Assembly (NCBI RefSeq): GCF_000763495.1
Contig: NZ_CP009576.1
Location: 320,001 to 384,000 of the forward strand
Source of the DNA: Listeria ivanovii subsp. londoniensis
Lineage (GTDB): Bacteria > Bacillota > Bacilli > Lactobacillales > Listeriaceae
Length of the DNA: 64,000 nt
Direction: 5' to 3'
Below the pieces are notes generated by a model. That model did not search any database. It saw only the letters and a program-made list of their open reading frames with translations, and was not told the DNA's origin. The number at the start of each line of letters is the position of its first letter. Position 1 is the stretch's first letter. Made by a program: the position numbers and the translations under genes. Shown here in pieces: positions 14,461-23,336 of this stretch.

Positions 14461-15876
14461 TTGTCGATACAAATTTTTAATACGTTAAAACGAGAGAAAG
14501 AACCCTTTAAACCGCTGAGAGATGGCGAAGTGAAAATGTATGTATGTGGTCCAACTGTATACAATTACATCCATATAGGGAATGCGCGTCCGATTATTAT
14601 ATTTGATACAGTTCGACGTTATTTCACGTATCGTGGGTATGATGTGAAATTCGTATCTAATTTTACTGATGTGGATGATAAGCTAATCCATGCTGCAAAT
14701 GAGTTGAAGCTAACAGTTCCGGAAGTAGCAGATCGTTTTATTGGAGCTTATTTTAATGATGTCGATCAACTGAATGTCGCAAAAGCTAGTGTAAATCCAC
14801 GGGTAACGGAAAATATGGATGAAATTATTCAGTTGATAAGTACATTGATTGAAAAAGGCTATGCGTATGAGTCAGCTGGAGATGTATATTTCCGTACGAA
14901 AGAATTTAAGAATTATGGTAAACTATCTGGACAAGCGTTATCAGAATTACAGCACGGGGCTAGAGTCGAGCACAATGAACGTAAACAAGATGAACTCGAT
15001 TTCACGCTTTGGAAGGCTGCAAAACCAGGGGAGATTTTTTGGGAAAGTCCGTTTGGAAATGGTCGTCCTGGTTGGCATATTGAATGTTCGGCGCTTGCTA
15101 AAAAATATCTTGGTGACACGATTGATATTCATGCTGGTGGGCAAGATTTAATTTTCCCTCATCACGAAGACGAAATTGCGCAATCAGAAGCAGCAACAGG
15201 TAAAACATTTGCTAACTACTGGATGCATAATGCTTTTTTAAATATTGATGGTGAAAAAATGTCTAAATCGCTTGGGAATTTTATTACGCTCCATGATGTT
15301 CTAAAAGACAATGATCCAAATGTCATTCGATTCTTTATGCTTTCCGTACATTACAGGAAACCTATTACTTTAAACGATGCCATTTTAGAAGATGCCAGAA
15401 ATGGATTGGAACGTTTAATGATTGCTTATCAAAACATTGACCATCGTATTCAAACTGATGATGGGGAATATGTGGAAGAAGCCCATCAAGACGAATGGTT
15501 AGAGCAATTAACCGAACTGAAGCACGCTTTTGAAGAAGATATGGATGATGATTTTAACACAGCAAATGCAATTACAACATTCCATGAACTTGCAAAGCGA
15601 GCGAATATTTATCTGTCGAAAGAAGTTGTTTCCGTTAATGTATTGCGAGAATTCCTAAGTATGATGCGTTTATTTGCCGAAGTTTTAGGGTTGAAACTAG
15701 AGAATATGCAAACAGATTCGCTTGATGACAATGAAGTAGAAGCGCTAATTGAAGAACGATTACAAGCTAGAAATGAACGTAATTTCGCACGAGCTGATGA
15801 AATTCGGGACATTTTAAAAGAAAAAAATATTATTTTGGAAGACACTGCGCAAGGTACGCGGTTTAGACGGGGGTAA
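14461..15876 (+). CDS. cysS: Cysteinyl-tRNA synthetase
   Basis: This 471-residue class I synthetase has [16 protein letters not shown] at about 28-43, containing the zinc Cys and the HIGH-type motif, and KMSKSLGN near 267-274. Translation starts at TTG 14461 with AAAGGAG 8-14 bases upstream; the annotation relies on this non-ATG start. It lies 6 bases after cysE and is followed at once by mrnC, so it belongs to the T-box operon. Confidence 0.98.
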   Translation: MSIQIFNTLKREKEPFKPLRDGEVKMYVCGPTVYNYIHIGNARPIIIFDTVRRYFTYRGYDVKFVSNFTDVDDKLIHAANELKLTVPEVADRFIGAYFNDVDQLNVAKASVNPRVTENMDEIIQLISTLIEKGYAYESAGDVYFRTKEFKNYGKLSGQALSELQHGARVEHNERKQDELDFTLWKAAKPGEIFWESPFGNGRPGWHIECSALAKKYLGDTIDIHAGGQDLIFPHHEDEIAQSEAATGKTFANYWMHNAFLNIDGEKMSKSLGNFITLHDVLKDNDPNVIRFFMLSVHYRKPITLNDAILEDARNGLERLMIAYQNIDHRIQTDDGEYVEEAHQDEWLEQLTELKHAFEEDMDDDFNTANAITTFHELAKRANIYLSKEVVSVNVLREFLSMMRLFAEVLGLKLENMQTDSLDDNEVEALIEERLQARNERNFARADEIRDILKEKNIILEDTAQGTRFRRG

Positions 15877-15878
15877 AT

Positions 15879-16289
15879 ATGGAAGAGGTTAAAGAATACA
15901 AACAACTCAATGGTCTCGCACTTGCTTATATGGGCGATGCTGTTTATGAAAAATTTATCCGCGAACATTTGCTAGCAACTGGAAAAACCAAGCCTAACCA
16001 ACTGCACAAAACAGCCACAAAATTTGTATCGGCTAAAGGTCAAGCGGTGGCACTTAAAAAAATGATAGCAAATGATTTCTTAACAGAGGAAGAAGCGGCG
16101 GTTGCTAAACGGGGGCGGAATGCAAAGTCGTATACTGTTCCGAAAAATACAGATCCTGCAACATATAGTATGTCTACATCATTTGAAGCGGTACTTGGGT
16201 ATCTTTATTTAGCAGGACAACTCGACCGACTTCAAGAATGGATGGAAAAGGCACTTGAAATAGTAGAAAAAGGAGTGGAGAATAATTAA
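15879..16289 (+). CDS. mrnC: Mini-ribonuclease III
   Basis: This 136-residue stand-alone RNase III catalytic domain has no double-stranded RNA-binding domain. In B. subtilis the enzyme matures 23S rRNA ends. The signature region LALAYMGDAVYEKFIREH (about 13-30) carries the acidic metal ligands. The gene starts 3 bases after cysS, and its stop shares a base with the rlmB ATG. Confidence 0.95.
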   Translation: MEEVKEYKQLNGLALAYMGDAVYEKFIREHLLATGKTKPNQLHKTATKFVSAKGQAVALKKMIANDFLTEEEAAVAKRGRNAKSYTVPKNTDPATYSMSTSFEAVLGYLYLAGQLDRLQEWMEKALEIVEKGVENN

Positions 16290-17044
16290 TGGAACAAGAA
16301 AATGAACAAGAATGGATTGGCGGTAGAAATCCAGTTCTCGAAGTATTGCGTTCAGATAGAGATATTCATAAAATTTACGTACAAGAAGGCGTGCAAAAAG
16401 GTGTTTTAAAGCAAGTTTTAGCCTCAGCAAAAGATCGTAAAATCCAAGTTCAATTTGTGCCAAAACAAAAAATTGAAAAAGTGGTTAATGGCGCACATCA
16501 AGGAGTGGCAGCGCAAGTCGCAGCATATCAATATGCCGAACTTGATGACTTGTTTAATGCAGCTGAAGCAAAAGGTGAAATGCCTTTCTTTATTATTTTA
16601 GATGAATTAGAAGATCCGCATAATCTTGGCTCCATTATGCGGACGGCAGATTCAGTTGGAGCACATGGGATTATTATTCCAAAACGACGTGCAGTTGGTT
16701 TAACGCAAACTGTAGCAAAGGCTAGTACAGGTGCAATGGAATATGTACCAGTTGTTCGGGTGACGAATATGGTACGGACTATGGAAGAATTACAAAAACG
16801 TGGCTTATGGATTTTTGGAACAGATGCAAATGGTAGTAGTGATTACCGGACAATGGATGTGGACATGCCGCTTGCGATTGTTATTGGTAGCGAAGGCTTT
16901 GGAATGAGCCGTTTAGTTAGAGAAAAATGTGACTTTTTAATTCATTTGCCAATGCGCGGAAAAGTGACGTCATTAAATGCTTCTGTTGCAGCTAGTATAT
17001 TACTTTATGAAGTTTACCGGAAACGTTTCCCACTGGAGAAATAA
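16289..17044 (+). CDS. rlmB: 23S rRNA 2'-O-ribose methyltransferase RlmB family (SpoU/TrmH)
   Basis: This 251-residue SPOUT methyltransferase has an N-terminal RNA-binding substrate domain (about 8-80) and a catalytic domain. The SpoU motifs LDELEDPHNLGSIMRTA (near 101-117) and IGSEGFGMSRL (near 200-210) are intact. RlmB modifies G2251 (E. coli numbering) in 23S rRNA. It overlaps mrnC by one base and the next gene by one base, a tight rRNA-maturation block. Confidence 0.92.
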   Translation: MEQENEQEWIGGRNPVLEVLRSDRDIHKIYVQEGVQKGVLKQVLASAKDRKIQVQFVPKQKIEKVVNGAHQGVAAQVAAYQYAELDDLFNAAEAKGEMPFFIILDELEDPHNLGSIMRTADSVGAHGIIIPKRRAVGLTQTVAKASTGAMEYVPVVRVTNMVRTMEELQKRGLWIFGTDANGSSDYRTMDVDMPLAIVIGSEGFGMSRLVREKCDFLIHLPMRGKVTSLNASVAASILLYEVYRKRFPLEK

Positions 17045-17559
17045 TGATGGAACAGATTTTGCTTGTTGACGGATATAATGTGATTGGGGCTTGGCCAGAG
17101 TTGAGTTATTTGAAAGATCGGGACTTGGAAGCGGCGCGAGATAAACTTATCGAATGGATGGCTGAATATCAAAGTTATACGGGGTACCGAGTGGTGGTCG
17201 TTTTTGATGCGCAGTTTGTGCGTGGGGTAAAGCGGAAAAGTATGAAACACCAAGTCGAAGTAGTTTTTACACATGAAGATGAAACAGCAGATGAATTTAT
17301 CGAACAAAAAGCTATCGAATGGAAAGACGCCCGAACACAAATTATTGTTGCCACATCAGACTATACAGAACAATGGGCGATATTTGGTCAAGGAGCGCTA
17401 CGAATTTCTTCTAGGGAACTACTTTTTGAAATTCAAGAAATGAGTAAACAAATTGGTCAAAAAATCAAGCGAATTCAAGAAAAAATGCCAAAATCAAACC
17501 TCGATATAGATTCTGAGGTTATTTCCCAGCTTGAAAAGTGGCGTAGAGGCGAAAAGTAA
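17044..17559 (+). CDS. NYN-domain endoribonuclease, Rae1/YacP family
   Basis: This 171-residue protein begins LLVDGYNVIGAWPEL, the NYN/PIN-like nuclease signature with the first catalytic Asp. It corresponds in family and position to B. subtilis YacP (Rae1), a ribosome-associated endoribonuclease. Two start codons are adjacent (ATG 17044 and 17047). It overlaps rlmB by one base and ends the T-box operon; sigH has its own promoter 5 bases downstream. Confidence 0.9.
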   Translation: MMEQILLVDGYNVIGAWPELSYLKDRDLEAARDKLIEWMAEYQSYTGYRVVVVFDAQFVRGVKRKSMKHQVEVVFTHEDETADEFIEQKAIEWKDARTQIIVATSDYTEQWAIFGQGALRISSRELLFEIQEMSKQIGQKIKRIQEKMPKSNLDIDSEVISQLEKWRRGEK

Positions 17560-17563
17560 GGGA

Positions 17564-17592
17564 TTGACGGCAAGTTTTTAGCTATGTATAAT
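17564..17592 (+). promoter_or_regulatory. Strong SigA promoter of sigH
   Basis: TTGACG and TATAAT are separated by 17 bases, about 48 bases before the GTG start of sigH. Confidence 0.85.
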
Positions 17593-17639
17593 AAAGCAAC
17601 CTAAGAAGAAATCCTGTCGAAAAGGAGCCGAGTAGCTTA

Positions 17640-18245
17640 GTGGATAAATCAGTAAATCGAGAAGAGATGAAGATGCTTGAACTAGCTAGAAGCGGTGATA
17701 CAGATGCATTAGAATATTTTTTCAGTAAGTACCAATCAGTTGTCTACTGGAAATCAACGCAATATTTTTTACAAGGTGCTGAGCGAGATGATTTAATCCA
17801 AGAAGCGATGATTGGATTATTCAAAGCGATTCGTGATTATAATCAAACCAAAGAAGCTTCTTTTCGTTCTTTTGCGGAAATGTGTATTAATAGGCAGCTT
17901 CTTTCAGCGGTGAAACGGGCTTCTCGGCAGAAGAACATACCACTTAATAATTCTGTTTCACTAGATACCCCAATGGCTGAAGATGATGTAGACTGGACTT
18001 TACTCGATGTCATTTCCGAAAAAGCTGCTGAAACCCCAGAAGATTTTTTAATCAAAAATGAAGATTTAACTCATGTAGCGCGAAAGTTAGAAGAAGTTAC
18101 AAGTGAATTTGAAAAAGAAGTTTTAAAACAATATTTAGAAGGGAAAAGCTATCAAGAAATGGCTGTTTTCTTCAACAAAAAAGAAAAGGCAATCGATAAC
18201 GCTTTACAACGAGTCAAAAAGAAAATGATGAAGCAGTTTGACTAA
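17640..18245 (+). CDS. sigH: RNA polymerase sigma factor SigH
   Basis: This is a 201-residue sigma-70 family factor. Region 2 contains DDLIQEAMIGLFKAIRDYN (near 50-68), and region 4 has a helix-turn-helix near 165-195 (GKSYQEMAVFFNKKEKAIDN). Translation starts at GTG 17640 after AAAGGAG. In Bacillus SigH drives early sporulation and competence genes; Listeria does not sporulate and has a reduced regulon. It precedes rpmG-secE-nusG, as in other Bacillales. Confidence 0.96.
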   Translation: MDKSVNREEMKMLELARSGDTDALEYFFSKYQSVVYWKSTQYFLQGAERDDLIQEAMIGLFKAIRDYNQTKEASFRSFAEMCINRQLLSAVKRASRQKNIPLNNSVSLDTPMAEDDVDWTLLDVISEKAAETPEDFLIKNEDLTHVARKLEEVTSEFEKEVLKQYLEGKSYQEMAVFFNKKEKAIDNALQRVKKKMMKQFD

Positions 18246-18253
18246 GAAAACAA

Positions 18254-18282
18254 TTGACTAGAAATGAGTCAAGTGTTATATT
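18254..18282 (+). promoter_or_regulatory. Promoter of rpmG-secE
   Basis: TTGACT and TATATT are spaced by 17 bases. The -35 element also forms half of a short inverted repeat (TTGACT / AGTCAA). Confidence 0.75.
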
Positions 18283-18348
18283 TATATGGATGAAATGTGC
18301 CTATTTTTTGGCATGGCATATTTAATGATTGCGGAGTTGAGATAATTT

Positions 18349-18498
18349 ATGAAGAAAAAAACATCCCTCGCTTGTTCTGAGTGTGGTTCGAGAAACTATA
18401 CTGTTAATGTCAGCGGGACGCAGAAAGAAACTCGCTTAGAAGTGAAAAAATTCTGTCGGCACTGCAATAAACATACAATACATCGAGAAACAAAATAG
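18349..18498 (+). CDS. rpmG: 50S ribosomal protein L33
   Basis: This is a 49-codon gene. The product has two Cys pairs (CSEC at 9-12 and CRHC at 36-39), so it is the zinc-binding C+ form of L33. The ATG is preceded by GGAG about 16 bases upstream plus GAG nearer, a moderate RBS. It sits 19 bases before secE in the conserved rpmG-secE-nusG order. Confidence 0.95.
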   Translation: MKKKTSLACSECGSRNYTVNVSGTQKETRLEVKKFCRHCNKHTIHRETK

Positions 18499-18517
18499 AC
18501 GATATGGAGGTTTTGGT

Positions 18518-18697
18518 ATGTCTGCAATAGCAAGATTCTTTCGGAATGTTTCATCCGAAATGCATAAAGTTACATGGCCAACTAGAAAAGAACTTTTAAC
18601 ATACACAGTAACAGTAGTTATTACAGTAATTTTATTTGCATTATTCTTTATGTTCATTGATTTCGGTATCGAACAATTAATTAAACTTATAATGTAG
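18518..18697 (+). CDS. secE: Preprotein translocase subunit SecE
   Basis: This 59-residue Sec translocon subunit is of the short Gram-positive type with one membrane helix (about 29-55). The conserved amphipathic stretch HKVTWPTRKEL precedes the helix. The RBS is TGGAGG. It is followed by a terminator-like hairpin before nusG. Confidence 0.96.
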   Translation: MSAIARFFRNVSSEMHKVTWPTRKELLTYTVTVVITVILFALFFMFIDFGIEQLIKLIM

Positions 18698-18741
18698 TGC
18701 TAGGAATTTTACAAAGAAAATGATATACTATTACTTGAGAC

Positions 18742-18768
18742 AAAACCCGTACAACTTTCGGGTTTTTT
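18742..18768 (+). terminator. Terminator or attenuator between secE and nusG
   Basis: AAAACCCG / CGGGTTTT followed by a T run. No convincing promoter lies between it and nusG, so readthrough or attenuation probably feeds nusG. Confidence 0.8.
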
Positions 18769-18825
18769 ATTTTGGATTATACTAAAAGGAGGATGGCGGC
18801 AAAATAGGATGCAGCCAAACAAACA

Positions 18826-19359
18826 ATGGAAAAAAATTGGTATGTAGTTCATACTTACTCCGGTTATGAAAATAAAGTCAAAGCAAATTTAGAAAAACGT
18901 GTAGAATCAATGGGGATGTCAGATAAAATCTTTCGTGTTATTGTGCCAGAAGAAGAGGAAACAGAAGTAAAAAATGGTAAGACAAAAACAATTAAACGCA
19001 AAGTCTTTCCTGGTTATGTACTAGTAGAAATCGTGATGACAGATGATTCTTGGTATGTAGTTCGTAATACGCCGGGTGTTACTGGCTTTGTCGGCTCATC
19101 AGGTTCTGGTTCAAAACCAACACCACTACTTCCTGAAGAAGCGGACCGTATCTTGAAAAGCATGGGCATGGTTGAAAAACGTGCCGAAGCTAATTTCGAA
19201 ATTGGCGAAACCGTTATGGTTAAAGAAGGACCTTTCGCTGACTTCTCCGGTAAAGTTGACGAAATGGACAACGATAAAGGGAAGGCGAAAGTCATGGTGA
19301 ACATGTTCGGTCGTGAAACACCAGTCGAAGTTGATTTCAATCAAATCGAGAAAATATAA
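18826..19359 (+). CDS. nusG: Transcription termination/antitermination protein NusG
   Basis: This 177-residue protein has the NGN domain (WYVVHTYSGYENKVK at residues 5-19, then FPGYVLVEI) and a C-terminal KOW domain (GPFADFSGKVDEMD near 132-145). It binds RNA polymerase and modulates pausing. The family start ATG 18826 has no good SD within the usual distance. The strong AAAGGAGG at 18784-18791 heads a four-codon reading frame (ATG 18793 to TAG 18805) instead. The length and N-terminus match NusG, so the start is kept. Confidence 0.96.
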   Translation: MEKNWYVVHTYSGYENKVKANLEKRVESMGMSDKIFRVIVPEEEETEVKNGKTKTIKRKVFPGYVLVEIVMTDDSWYVVRNTPGVTGFVGSSGSGSKPTPLLPEEADRILKSMGMVEKRAEANFEIGETVMVKEGPFADFSGKVDEMDNDKGKAKVMVNMFGRETPVEVDFNQIEKI

Positions 19360-19364
19360 ATGGG

Positions 19365-19397
19365 ACAACCTCTACGGGGAATCGTGGAGGTTGTTTT
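19365..19397 (+). terminator. Possible nusG terminator
   Basis: A perfect 12-base stem (ACAACCTCTACG / CGTGGAGGTTGT) follows the nusG stop. The T tract is short (TTTTG), so termination may be partial, allowing expression of the next gene. Confidence 0.65.
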
Positions 19398-19416
19398 GAT
19401 AGAAAGGAGGCGCGCG

Positions 19417-19887
19417 ATGAAGCAAGCTAAAGAAATCTACTTAGAATTAAAACGAGAAGCTTACTTTTTTGAGCTTGATTTTCCATTATACCTAGGTAAT
19501 GGTCAAGGCACTGGTGAACTTTGTATGGATTATAATGAAGAAGATGGATATATGCTCTATGGTTATGAACGAGGCAAACGCTTCAGTGAATTTAAAACAA
19601 ATGATTTGGAAGAGTTCAGATATGAAGTTTTTTTACATCTTTGCTGGTATATGGGAATGGAATTTGAGTTAAGGCATCGAAAAGAAGATACAAAAAGAGA
19701 TGATAACATTCTTGAAACTGACACGCGAAAAATTGCTTTTGAAAAAACATTACAATTATTAAAAACAGTGAATCCGGCATGGATAGACAAGGCGGCGCTA
19801 GGTTATACAGGTTATTTGAATCTCTGGCGCAAAAAGCAAAATGTTTATTTTGATAAAGAAGTGATGGAGTTTAAAGTAAATCCATAA
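19417..19887 (+). CDS. Hypothetical protein between nusG and rplK
   Basis: This 156-residue protein is acidic and aromatic-rich with no membrane segment or signal peptide. I do not recognise a catalytic motif. The ATG at 19417 follows GAAAGGAGG at ideal spacing; the frame is open 19 codons further upstream but only through the nusG terminator stem. A gene of this kind occurs here in Listeria as I recall, so it is likely a real, genus-level conserved cytoplasmic protein of unknown role. Confidence 0.8.
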   Translation: MKQAKEIYLELKREAYFFELDFPLYLGNGQGTGELCMDYNEEDGYMLYGYERGKRFSEFKTNDLEEFRYEVFLHLCWYMGMEFELRHRKEDTKRDDNILETDTRKIAFEKTLQLLKTVNPAWIDKAALGYTGYLNLWRKKQNVYFDKEVMEFKVNP

Positions 19888-19893
19888 AAAATA

Positions 19894-19922
19894 TTGCAAC
19901 TAAATGCTTATAGTGGTATCAT
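19894..19922 (+). promoter_or_regulatory. Promoter of rplK-rplA
   Basis: TTGCAA and TATCAT are spaced by 17 bases, giving about a 90-base leader before rplK. That leader could carry L1-dependent autoregulation, but I did not identify an L1 site. Confidence 0.65.
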
Positions 19923-20011
19923 ATATAAGTACGTTTTTACGTATGTTTTAACGTGGGAGGGGAAATATCAGCCCCAGTCAACCACATCACGGACTTAAGG
20001 AGGTATGTCTC

Positions 20012-20437
20012 GTGGCAAAAAAAGTGATTAAAGAAGTTAAACTTCAAATTCCAGCAGGTAAAGCAAATCCTGCACCTCCAGTTGGACCTGCATTAGGTCA
20101 AGCTGGCGTAAACATCATGGGATTCTGTAAAGAGTTTAATGCTCGCACAGCCGATCAAGCTGGTCTTATTATTCCTGTTGTGATCACTGTATTTGAAGAC
20201 CGTTCGTTTACGTTCATCACTAAAACTCCACCAGCAGCTGTATTACTTAAAAAAGCAGCTAAAGTGGAAAAAGGATCCGGTGAACCAAACAAAACAAAAG
20301 TTGCATCTGTAACTCGCGCTCAAGTACAGGAAATTGCTGAAACTAAAATGCCAGACCTTAACGCTGCAAATGTTGAATCTGCAATGCTAATGGTTGAAGG
20401 TACTGCACGTTCTATGGGTATCACTATCCAAGACTAA
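20012..20437 (+). CDS. rplK: 50S ribosomal protein L11
   Basis: This 141-residue L11 has the N-terminal motif [20 protein letters not shown] and the C-terminal 23S GTPase-centre-binding domain ([13 protein letters not shown]). Translation starts at GTG 20012 after AAGGAGG. It is co-transcribed with rplA, 39 bases downstream. Confidence 0.98.
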   Translation: MAKKVIKEVKLQIPAGKANPAPPVGPALGQAGVNIMGFCKEFNARTADQAGLIIPVVITVFEDRSFTFITKTPPAAVLLKKAAKVEKGSGEPNKTKVASVTRAQVQEIAETKMPDLNAANVESAMLMVEGTARSMGITIQD

Positions 20438-20476
20438 TCGTGTGTTTCACAATTTGACAATTAAGGAGGAAAAGAA

Positions 20477-21166
20477 ATGGCTAAGAAAGGCAAAAAGTAT
20501 CAAGATGCTTTAAAACAAATTGATGCAAACAAAGTTTACACTGCAGAAGAAGCAGTTGAACTTGCTAAAAAAATTGACTTCGCTAAATTCGATGCAACTG
20601 TTGAAGTAGCATTCCGTCTTGGCGTTGACCCTAAAAAAGCGGACCAACAAATCCGTGGTGCTGTTGTATTACCGAACGGTACTGGTAAAACTCAACGCGT
20701 ATTAGTATTCGCAAAAGGTGAAAAAGCTAAAGAAGCTGAGGCTGCTGGAGCTGATTACGTTGGTGAATCTGAATTCGTTGAAAAAATCAACCAAGGTTGG
20801 TTTGACTTTGACGTTATCGTTGCAACACCTGACATGATGGGTGAAGTTGGTAAATTAGGCCGTGTCCTTGGACCAAAAGGTTTAATGCCAAACCCTAAAA
20901 CTGGTACAGTAACTATGGACGTAACTAAAGCAGTTAACGAAATTAAAGCTGGTAAAGTAGAATACCGTGTTGATAAAGCTGGTAATGTTCATGCTGCAAT
21001 CGGTAAAGTATCTTTTGATGCTGCTAAACTAGTAGAAAACTTCCGTACTGTGAATGACGTTCTACAAAAAGCAAAACCTGCTGCTGCGAAAGGTACTTAC
21101 GTGAAAAATCTTTCCGTAACAACTACTTTCGGACCTGGAATCCAAGTTGACCCAGCAAGCTTATAA
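20477..21166 (+). CDS. rplA: 50S ribosomal protein L1
   Basis: This 229-residue L1 forms the L1 stalk and is a typical translational autorepressor of its own operon. The signature [19 protein letters not shown] is near residues 128-146. The RBS is AAGGAGG. The gene is followed by a separate promoter and the L10 leader of rplJL. Confidence 0.98.
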   Translation: MAKKGKKYQDALKQIDANKVYTAEEAVELAKKIDFAKFDATVEVAFRLGVDPKKADQQIRGAVVLPNGTGKTQRVLVFAKGEKAKEAEAAGADYVGESEFVEKINQGWFDFDVIVATPDMMGEVGKLGRVLGPKGLMPNPKTGTVTMDVTKAVNEIKAGKVEYRVDKAGNVHAAIGKVSFDAAKLVENFRTVNDVLQKAKPAAAKGTYVKNLSVTTTFGPGIQVDPASL

Positions 21167-21174
21167 AATTTAAC

Positions 21175-21203
21175 TTGACCAGCCCCTTGTCTTTTGATAA
21201 GAT
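21175..21203 (+). promoter_or_regulatory. Promoter of rplJ-rplL
   Basis: TTGACC and TAAGAT are spaced by 17 bases. They start 9 bases after the rplA stop and directly precede the L10 leader. Confidence 0.75.
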
Positions 21204-21204
21204 A

Positions 21205-21349
21205 GGCTAGTTGAAACAATCAAATATCCTTACCGTAGACAGTTGGCGCGTTTATCGCTTAAATTTGCCACCCGAGGGATTTCTTTTGAAGTGTGCGTCC
21301 GCGTGCATTTTACAAAAACCTCTGACGTCTACGGTGTCAGAGGTTTTTT
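21205..21349 (+). promoter_or_regulatory. Ribosomal protein L10 leader with attenuator
   Basis: This 145-base leader precedes rplJ. A strong terminator hairpin (AAACCTCTGAC / GTGTCAGAGG plus T6) lies at 21316-21349. The upstream segment ACCGTAGAC (21232-21240) is the exact complement of GTCTACGGT (21327-21335) in the terminator loop and stem. The two can therefore form mutually exclusive structures. This is the layout expected of an L10-L7/L12-responsive attenuator. Confidence 0.85.
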
Positions 21350-21413
21350 GTTGCTGATCAAACGGAACTTGTGTCTGTTTAATTAGATTTAATTGTTGGA
21401 CGGAGGTGGAAAA

Positions 21414-21914
21414 ATGAGTAAAGTTCTTGAAGCTAAACAAAGTGCAGTAGAAGAAATTAAAACAAAATTATCAGCTAGTGCGTCTACAGTAATTGTTGAT
21501 TACCGCGGCTTAAACGTTGGCGAAATCACTGACTTACGTAAACAATTGCGTGATGCTGGTATTGAGTTTAAAGTTTACAAAAACTCACTAACTCGCCGTG
21601 CTGTTGAAGCTAACGGTTTTGATGGTTTAGAAGGAGCTCTAACTGGTCCTAACGCAATCGCATTCAGTAATGAAGACGTAGTTGCGCCTGCGAAAATCCT
21701 TAACGATTTCGCTAAAGATCACGAAGCACTAGAAATCAAAGCAGGTGTTATTGAAGGTAAAGTTGCTTCTCTTGAAGAAATTAAAGCACTTGCAACACTT
21801 CCATCACGCGAAGGATTGCTATCTATGCTTTGCAACGTACTTCAAGCTCCAGTTCGCGGTCTTGCTATCGCTACTAAAGCTGTTGCTGACCAAAAAGAAG
21901 GACAAGAAGCATAA
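21414..21914 (+). CDS. rplJ: 50S ribosomal protein L10
   Basis: This 166-residue L10 forms the base of the L7/L12 stalk. It has the N-terminal RNA-binding domain ([20 protein letters not shown] near 26-45) and C-terminal helices that bind L7/L12 dimers. The ATG 21414 has CGGAGGTGG upstream; an upstream in-frame codon at 21393 lacks an RBS. It is paired with rplL under the L10 leader. Confidence 0.98.
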   Translation: MSKVLEAKQSAVEEIKTKLSASASTVIVDYRGLNVGEITDLRKQLRDAGIEFKVYKNSLTRRAVEANGFDGLEGALTGPNAIAFSNEDVVAPAKILNDFAKDHEALEIKAGVIEGKVASLEEIKALATLPSREGLLSMLCNVLQAPVRGLAIATKAVADQKEGQEA

Positions 21915-21992
21915 TCTGTTCTACCCAGGGGAAACCCTACAAACAAATCTCGGTTAAATCCGAAAAAATTATATTATTGGAGGAATTTCAAA

Positions 21993-22355
21993 ATGGCTTT
22001 AAACATTGAAGAAATCATTGCTTCCGTAAAAGAAGCATCTGTATTAGAACTTAACGATTTAGTAAAAGCAATCGAAGAAGAATTTGGCGTAACTGCTGCT
22101 GCTCCTGTAGCTGTAGCTGCTGCTGGTGGCGCTGCTGCTGAGCAAACTGAATTCACTGTAGAACTAGCTTCTGCTGGCGAATCTAAAATCAAAGTAATCA
22201 AAGTGGTTCGTGAAATCACTGGTCTTGGCTTAAAAGAAGCTAAAGAATTAGTTGACAACGCTCCTAAAGCTCTTAAAGAAGGCGTAACTAAAGAAGAAGC
22301 TGAAGAATTAAAAGCTAAACTTGAAGAAGTTGGCGCTAACGTAGAAGTTAAATAA
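21993..22355 (+). CDS. rplL: 50S ribosomal protein L7/L12
   Basis: This 120-residue stalk protein has an N-terminal dimerisation helix (1-30), an Ala-rich hinge (about 37-52) and a C-terminal factor-binding domain with [19 protein letters not shown]. The RBS is TTGGAGGAA. The gene has strong codon bias and is followed by a terminator. Confidence 0.98.
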   Translation: MALNIEEIIASVKEASVLELNDLVKAIEEEFGVTAAAPVAVAAAGGAAAEQTEFTVELASAGESKIKVIKVVREITGLGLKEAKELVDNAPKALKEGVTKEEAEELKAKLEEVGANVEVK

Positions 22356-22364
22356 TTAGTTTGA

Positions 22365-22399
22365 AGACCTTGGATACTCGTTATCTAAGGTCTTTTTTT
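22365..22399 (+). terminator. rplJL terminator
   Basis: AGACCTTGGATA / TTATCTAAGGTCT with loop CTCG and a T7 run follow the rplL stop. Confidence 0.93.
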
Positions 22400-22507
22400 A
22401 CGCAATTAATTAGGTTTAAGAAGAGTTGCCAAAAATTCCTTTTAAATATACTTTAGATCGAGGTTTTATGCTAAAATAACTAGAGATATGAAAGGAAGGT
22501 GCGGTTC

Positions 22508-23113
22508 TTGACTAATAATCATTACTACACAAACGATGAAACAATTAAACACAACCGAAAAACATGGCAAGTGATGTTAAAAGGTTTTAATATGAGTTTT
22601 ACAAGTGATAATGGCGTGTTTTCCAAAAATACGGTTGATTTTGGCTCGAAATTATTGATTGAGTCTTTTGAGTTAGAAACAAAAACAGGAAAAATCTTGG
22701 ATGTAGGTTGTGGCTATGGTCCGATGGGATTAACGATAGCGAAAGCATTCCCTGATAGCCAAATGGAAATGGTAGATGTTAATTTGCGCGCACTGGAACT
22801 TGCGAAAGAAAATGCGGAAATCAATAAAACTACCAATACGCATATCTATGAAAGTTCGGTTTATAATAACGTAACTGCGAACGATTACCAAGCGATTATT
22901 AGTAACCCGCCAATTCGTGCTGGTAAAAAGGTAGTTCACGCGATTTTAGAAGGTGCTTACGATCACTTGCGAGAAAATGGAGAACTTTGGATTGTTATTC
23001 AAAAGAAACAAGGTGGCCCATCTGCTGAAAAGAAAATGGAAGAAGTTTTCGGTAATGTTGAAACAGTCGCAAAAGATAAGGGCTATTTTATTTTTAGAAG
23101 TGTTAAAAATTAA
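22508..23113 (+). CDS. Class I SAM methyltransferase, RsmC/YbxB-like
   Basis: This 201-residue Rossmann methyltransferase has the SAM motif ILDVGCGYGPMG near 61-72 and the catalytic-type NPPIRAGK near 133-140. It resembles the methyltransferase domain of RsmC, which acts on G1207 of 16S rRNA, and B. subtilis YbxB, found at the same place between rplL and rpoB. I favour TTG 22508, because GGAAGG lies about 8 bases upstream; GTG 22499 would overlap that RBS. The RNA target is inferred. Confidence 0.88.
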   Translation: MTNNHYYTNDETIKHNRKTWQVMLKGFNMSFTSDNGVFSKNTVDFGSKLLIESFELETKTGKILDVGCGYGPMGLTIAKAFPDSQMEMVDVNLRALELAKENAEINKTTNTHIYESSVYNNVTANDYQAIISNPPIRAGKKVVHAILEGAYDHLRENGELWIVIQKKQGGPSAEKKMEEVFGNVETVAKDKGYFIFRSVKN

Positions 23114-23114
23114 T

Positions 23115-23143
23115 TTGTATCAAGTGTGGAAACATGCTAATAT
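23115..23143 (+). promoter_or_regulatory. Promoter of a short transcript upstream of rtcB
   Basis: TTGTAT and TAATAT are spaced by 17 bases, immediately after the methyltransferase stop. With the terminator at 23302-23336 it defines a transcript of about 185 bases. Confidence 0.65.
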
Positions 23144-23177
23144 AGAAATACATTTTACTAAGAAAGGACTGAGGGAT

Positions 23178-23294
23178 ATGCTTAGAATGAAAGATATACT
23201 AGAAAAAAACAACCAATCAAGACAGAAGATAATAGGTATTTCTTTAACGTTCCTGCATAGACAACCGGTGTCTTTTCAAGGTAGCGTCCGTTAA
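23178..23294 (+). CDS. Small ORF (38 codons), function unknown
   Basis: The frame ATG 23178 to TAA 23294 encodes a 38-residue basic peptide. GGACTGAGGG lies just upstream of the ATG, and a promoter precedes the gene. A terminator lies 8 bases after the stop, so the unit looks self-contained. It could be a small protein, a leader peptide or a small RNA with an incidental frame. I recognise no homolog. Confidence 0.45.
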   Translation: MLRMKDILEKNNQSRQKIIGISLTFLHRQPVSFQGSVR

Positions 23295-23301
23295 AAGTTA
23301 G

Positions 23302-23336
23302 GTCCTTCAATCTTTCTTGATTGAGGGACTTTTTTT
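23302..23336 (+). terminator. Terminator of the short transcript
   Basis: GTCCTTCAATC / GATTGAGGGAC stem and a T7 run. It would stop transcripts before rtcB. Confidence 0.9.

Noticed and set aside
18253-18273. TTGACT / AGTCAA inverted repeat as a sigH terminator
   Set aside because: No T run follows and it overlaps a good -35 element; the promoter explanation fits better.
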